Shown in pieces: positions 61,073-64,000 of a stretch of DNA of 64,000 nt (position 1 is its first letter; the number at the start of each line of letters is the position of its first letter). This stretch comes from an uncultured Alphaproteobacteria bacterium (GTDB lineage Bacteria > Pseudomonadota > Alphaproteobacteria > Rhizobiales > Aestuariivirgaceae): contig CALMZX010000104.1 in the NCBI GenBank assembly GCA_937870685.1, positions 1 to 64,000 on the forward strand, given 5' to 3'. The notes under the pieces are model-generated. The model saw only the letters and a list, made by a program, of their open reading frames with translations, did not search any database and was not told the origin of the DNA. A program made the translations under genes and the position numbers.

Positions 61073-62209
61073 ATGGCAGGTCGTTCCTCCGCCGAGCGCG
61101 AGGCATTGGCCCGCCAGAACGCCGCCATCATGGCGGTGTTCGAACGCGCCGGTTTTGACCATATCGCGCCAGACATCATCCAGCCCGCCGACATCTTCCT
61201 CGAACGCTCCGGCGAAGACATCCGCGCACGGACTTTTGTCTTCAGCGATCCCGACGGCAATGAACTCTGCCTGCGCCCCGACCTCACCGTGCCCGCCTGC
61301 CGCTATCACCTGAGCCACGGCACCCCGCAGGCCGAAGCCCGCTACTGCTACCTCGGCACCGCCTTCCGCTTCCCCGATGAACTTTTGAGCCCGCAGGAAT
61401 TCAACCAGGCAGGCATCGAATGGTTCGGTGACAGCAATCCGGTCGAGGCCGAAGCCCGCGTCATGAAGCTCACCATCGCGGCGCTGGAAGCCGCTGGCCT
61501 CGCCCGCCTGAAAGTGACCATGGGCGATCTCGGTCTCTTCAACGCGCTGATCGGTTCCATGGCCATGCCGGAGCGCTGGCGCCGCCGCCTCAGGCACCAG
61601 TTCTGGCGTCCCGCCGCCTTCCGCAGCCTGCTGGAACGTTTTGCCAGGCCCGCCACCCAGAAGCGCACCGCCATCTCCGCCCATGTCGATGCCATCGCCG
61701 GGCAGGACTCCGAAGCCGCCGTTGCTGCGCGCCTCGCCGCCCTGAACCTCCCCCACGTCACTGACCGCAGCACCGGCGAAATCGCCGCCCGCCTCGCGGA
61801 GAAACTCGCCGACCGCTCGGAGGCCCCGCTTGATCCCGCCATGGTGAAGGAGATCGAAAGCTATCTCGCCATCGAAGGCAGCGTCACCGATGTGGCCACA
61901 CAGCTGGCGAAGCTGCCATCATCCCCCGCGCTCGATGGTGCCCGCCGCTGGTTCGAGGCGCGCATCGAGGCGCTGGAAGACCAGGGCCTCAACCCCCGCC
62001 GCTTCCACTTCAGCGCCAACTTTGGCCGCGAACTGGAATATTACACCGGCCTCGTCTTCCAGGTGGAAGTGGAAGCCCGCAACGCGCCCCTCGTGGTGGC
62101 GGGCGGTGGCCGCTACAATGACCTTCTGCAGGATCTCGGCGCGCCAACGCGCATTCCCGCCGTGGGCTGCGCCATCCACACCGAGCGTGTGAAGGCGGTG
62201 CTGGCATGA
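61073..62209 (+). CDS. hisZ: ATP phosphoribosyltransferase regulatory subunit
   Basis: 378 aa HisRS-like without anticodon domain; [26 protein letters not shown]; between hisS and hisG. Confidence 0.93.
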   Translation: MAGRSSAEREALARQNAAIMAVFERAGFDHIAPDIIQPADIFLERSGEDIRARTFVFSDPDGNELCLRPDLTVPACRYHLSHGTPQAEARYCYLGTAFRFPDELLSPQEFNQAGIEWFGDSNPVEAEARVMKLTIAALEAAGLARLKVTMGDLGLFNALIGSMAMPERWRRRLRHQFWRPAAFRSLLERFARPATQKRTAISAHVDAIAGQDSEAAVAARLAALNLPHVTDRSTGEIAARLAEKLADRSEAPLDPAMVKEIESYLAIEGSVTDVATQLAKLPSSPALDGARRWFEARIEALEDQGLNPRRFHFSANFGRELEYYTGLVFQVEVEARNAPLVVAGGGRYNDLLQDLGAPTRIPAVGCAIHTERVKAVLA

Positions 62210-62907
62210 GCGAGGCTGTGCAAACACTCACCCTCGGCATCCCCTCCAAGGGCCGCCTCATGGAGGCCACGGCAGGGCTTTTCGCCAAGGCAGGCTTTGC
62301 CATCGAACGCGTCGGCAATGACCGCGGCTATCGCGGCAGGCTCACGGGCGTTGACGGCATTGATGTCGCCTTCCTCTCGGCCTCGGAAATCGCAGGCCAG
62401 CTGCGCGATGGCAGGATCAGCCTCGGCGTCACCGGCGAAGACCTGCTGCGCGAGAAAATTCCGCCCACGGATGAATCCGTCGGCGTGGCGCTCCGCCTTG
62501 GCTTCGGCCCCGCCAATGTTGTCGTCGCCGTGCCGGAATGCTGGCTCGACGTCGCCGCCATGGCCGATCTCGATGAGGTGGCGGAACAGTTCTACCGCGC
62601 CCATGGCCGCCGCATCCGCGTGGCCACGAAATACATCCACCTCACCCGCCGCTGGTTCGCCGCCCATGGCGTGACAGGTTACCGCATCGTCGACAGCTCC
62701 GGTGCCACCGAAGGCGCCCCCGCCGCAGGGCTCGCTGAACTCATTGTCGATATCACCACCACCGGCTCAACCCTCGCGGCCAACCATTTGCGCATCCTGG
62801 ATGACGGTTTGATCCTGGAATCCTGCGCGGTTTTGGCCGTCCGGGGCGAAAATTCCGCCGACACTCGCCTGCAAAGCGTTGTTTCCGCCCTGTCCAAAGC
62901 CCTTTGA
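62206..62907 (+). CDS. hisG: ATP phosphoribosyltransferase (short form)
   Basis: 233 aa; [32 protein letters not shown] overlap with hisZ. Confidence 0.95.
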   Translation: MSEAVQTLTLGIPSKGRLMEATAGLFAKAGFAIERVGNDRGYRGRLTGVDGIDVAFLSASEIAGQLRDGRISLGVTGEDLLREKIPPTDESVGVALRLGFGPANVVVAVPECWLDVAAMADLDEVAEQFYRAHGRRIRVATKYIHLTRRWFAAHGVTGYRIVDSSGATEGAPAAGLAELIVDITTTGSTLAANHLRILDDGLILESCAVLAVRGENSADTRLQSVVSALSKAL

Positions 62908-62973
62908 GGGCGCGGCGAAAATTAATTTGCGTGGAGAAATTGCGGTTTGTTTCAATTCAGCTATAGTGGCGGT

Positions 62974-63151
62974 CACATATTCCATGGGGGCGTGGATTTG
63001 CGGAGACGTCGGGCTAAGGCCGGGCACGCCGTGAGTCCGTGCTTGCAGACCCATCGGCATCGCCCCCGGTTCGATGGCCTGGACTAAGCATGGGTTCTGG
63101 CGTGAAGTGGTCTTGGGCGGGAGCAGTGCGCAAGCGCTGCTCCCGTTTCTT
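62974..63151 (+). ncRNA. Putative structured RNA / attenuator leader upstream of SulP gene
   Basis: Promoter-like TTGCGG-N16-TATAGT upstream; potential stems CCATG/CATGG, GGGGGCG/CGCCCCC, GCACG/CGTGC; ends in an intrinsic terminator. Confidence 0.5.
63119..63151 (+). terminator. Rho-independent terminator with GCAA tetraloop
   Basis: GGGAGCAGTGC-GCAA-GCGCTGCTCCC then GTTTCTT. Confidence 0.88.
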
Positions 63152-63212
63152 ATGGGCCATACTGTGCTAGTGTGGCCACTACACTCCCTCCCGTTGCACA
63201 GTTCCATTGATC

Positions 63213-64000
63213 ATGCAGTTTCCCTTTACCCCCAAGCTCGTCACCCAGCTGCGCGAGGGCTATGGCGCCGCCGCCTTCCGCAAGGATGCGCTGGCGGGCC
63301 TTACCGTGGCCATTGTGGCGCTGCCCCTCTCCATGGCCATCGCCATCGCTTCCCATGCACCACCGGAGGCTGGACTTTTCACGGCCATCATCGGTGGCTT
63401 CCTCATTTCGGCGCTCGGCGGCAGCCGCTTCCAGATCGGCGGCCCCGCCGGTGCCTTCATTGTCCTCCTCGCCTCCATCATCGACACTCACGGCATGGAG
63501 GGCCTGCTCATTGCCACCATGATGGCGGGCGTCATCATGGCTGTGGCCGGCGTCCTGCGCCTCGGCACGCTCGTCCGCCATGTGCCCCATGCCGTCACGG
63601 TCGGCTTCACGGCAGGCATTGCCGTCATCATTTTCGCCAGCCAGATCCATGATCTCCTGGGCCTCAGGCTGGCATCAGCCGAACCGGGCGAATTGCTGCA
63701 CAAGATTGAAGCCCTCTGGTCAGCCCGCGCCTCGCTCAACCCCTGGGCCGCCGCGCTGGCCGCCGCCACCATCGCCATCATTGTCGCCATCCGCGCCTGG
63801 CGTCCGCTCTGGCCCTCGCTCCTCATCGCCGTGGTGCTGGCCGCCGCCGCCGCCTGGGCCCTGCAGTTGCCGGTGGAAACAATCGGCACACGCTTTGGAG
63901 GAATACCCTCCACCCTGCCGTGGCCGGCCCTTCCTGCCGTAACCATGGACAAGCTCATCGCCCTCCTGCCGAGTGCCGTGTCGCTGGCTGTGCTGGGAAG
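63213..64000 (+). CDS. SulP family inorganic anion transporter (truncated by window end)
   Basis: MQFPFTPKLVTQLREGYGAAAFRKDALAGLTVAIVALPLSMAIAIASHAPPEAGLFTAIIGGFLISALGGSRFQIGGPAGAFIVLLASI... Confidence 0.92.
   Translation, partial: MQFPFTPKLVTQLREGYGAAAFRKDALAGLTVAIVALPLSMAIAIASHAPPEAGLFTAIIGGFLISALGGSRFQIGGPAGAFIVLLASIIDTHGMEGLLIATMMAGVIMAVAGVLRLGTLVRHVPHAVTVGFTAGIAVIIFASQIHDLLGLRLASAEPGELLHKIEALWSARASLNPWAAALAAATIAIIVAIRAWRPLWPSLLIAVVLAAAAAWALQLPVETIGTRFGGIPSTLPWPALPAVTMDKLIALLPSAVSLAVLG

Noticed and set aside
63061-63090. tRNA or tmRNA fragment suggested by GGTTCGAT T-loop-like sequence
   Set aside because: No flanking T-stem complementarity, acceptor stem, CCA end or tag ORF found

Overview
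GC-rich alphaproteobacterial (Rhizobiales-like) chromosomal window, densely coded, with mostly core housekeeping genes. Left to right: clpB (truncated by the window edge), formate/nitrite transporter, DUF4167, prmC-prfA-dtd-RodZ-like HTH, host-attachment (eRF1-like) protein, ptsP-lysC, ubiG, a ParDE-like toxin-antitoxin pair, DUF1178/nitrilase/grxC/comF, cobS-cobT, bolA, aroK-aroB-corC, xerD, accA, multicopper oxidase, an aldolase-like + PfkB pair, pnp-rpsO-truB-rbfA-(two extra membrane-protein genes)-infB-ylxR-nusA-rimP, TauE, a DUF47-Pit-Nudix phosphate operon, trmB-metK, lnt, TerB, a D-arginine/2-ketoarginine catabolic cluster, an LplT-PlsC-AAS fusion, an AruH-like aminotransferase, hisS-hisZ-hisG and the start of a SulP transporter. 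No CRISPR, prophage, rRNA or tRNA was recognised. Points most worth a second look: (1) hisS has a ~480 bp low-GC internal segment; (2) a composite A-B-C palindromic repeat array with covarying hairpins flanks the aminotransferase gene, and two diverged MITE-like elements (one between pnp and rpsO) lie in opposite orientation; (3) the signal peptide of an orphan membrane protein is encoded by the intrinsic terminator after infB; (4) a triple Pho box sits almost on the start codon of DUF47-pit-nudix; (5) a perfect FNR/FixK box precedes the host-attachment gene; (6) a 16-bp perfect palindrome precedes metK; (7) a structured putative ncRNA/leader with a GNRA-capped terminator precedes the sulP gene; (8) comF and a methyltransferase have overlapping divergent start codons sharing CATG. 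I did not see an unmistakably new multi-gene defence or mobile system. All assignments are from reading the sequence and recalled family knowledge; no searches were run.
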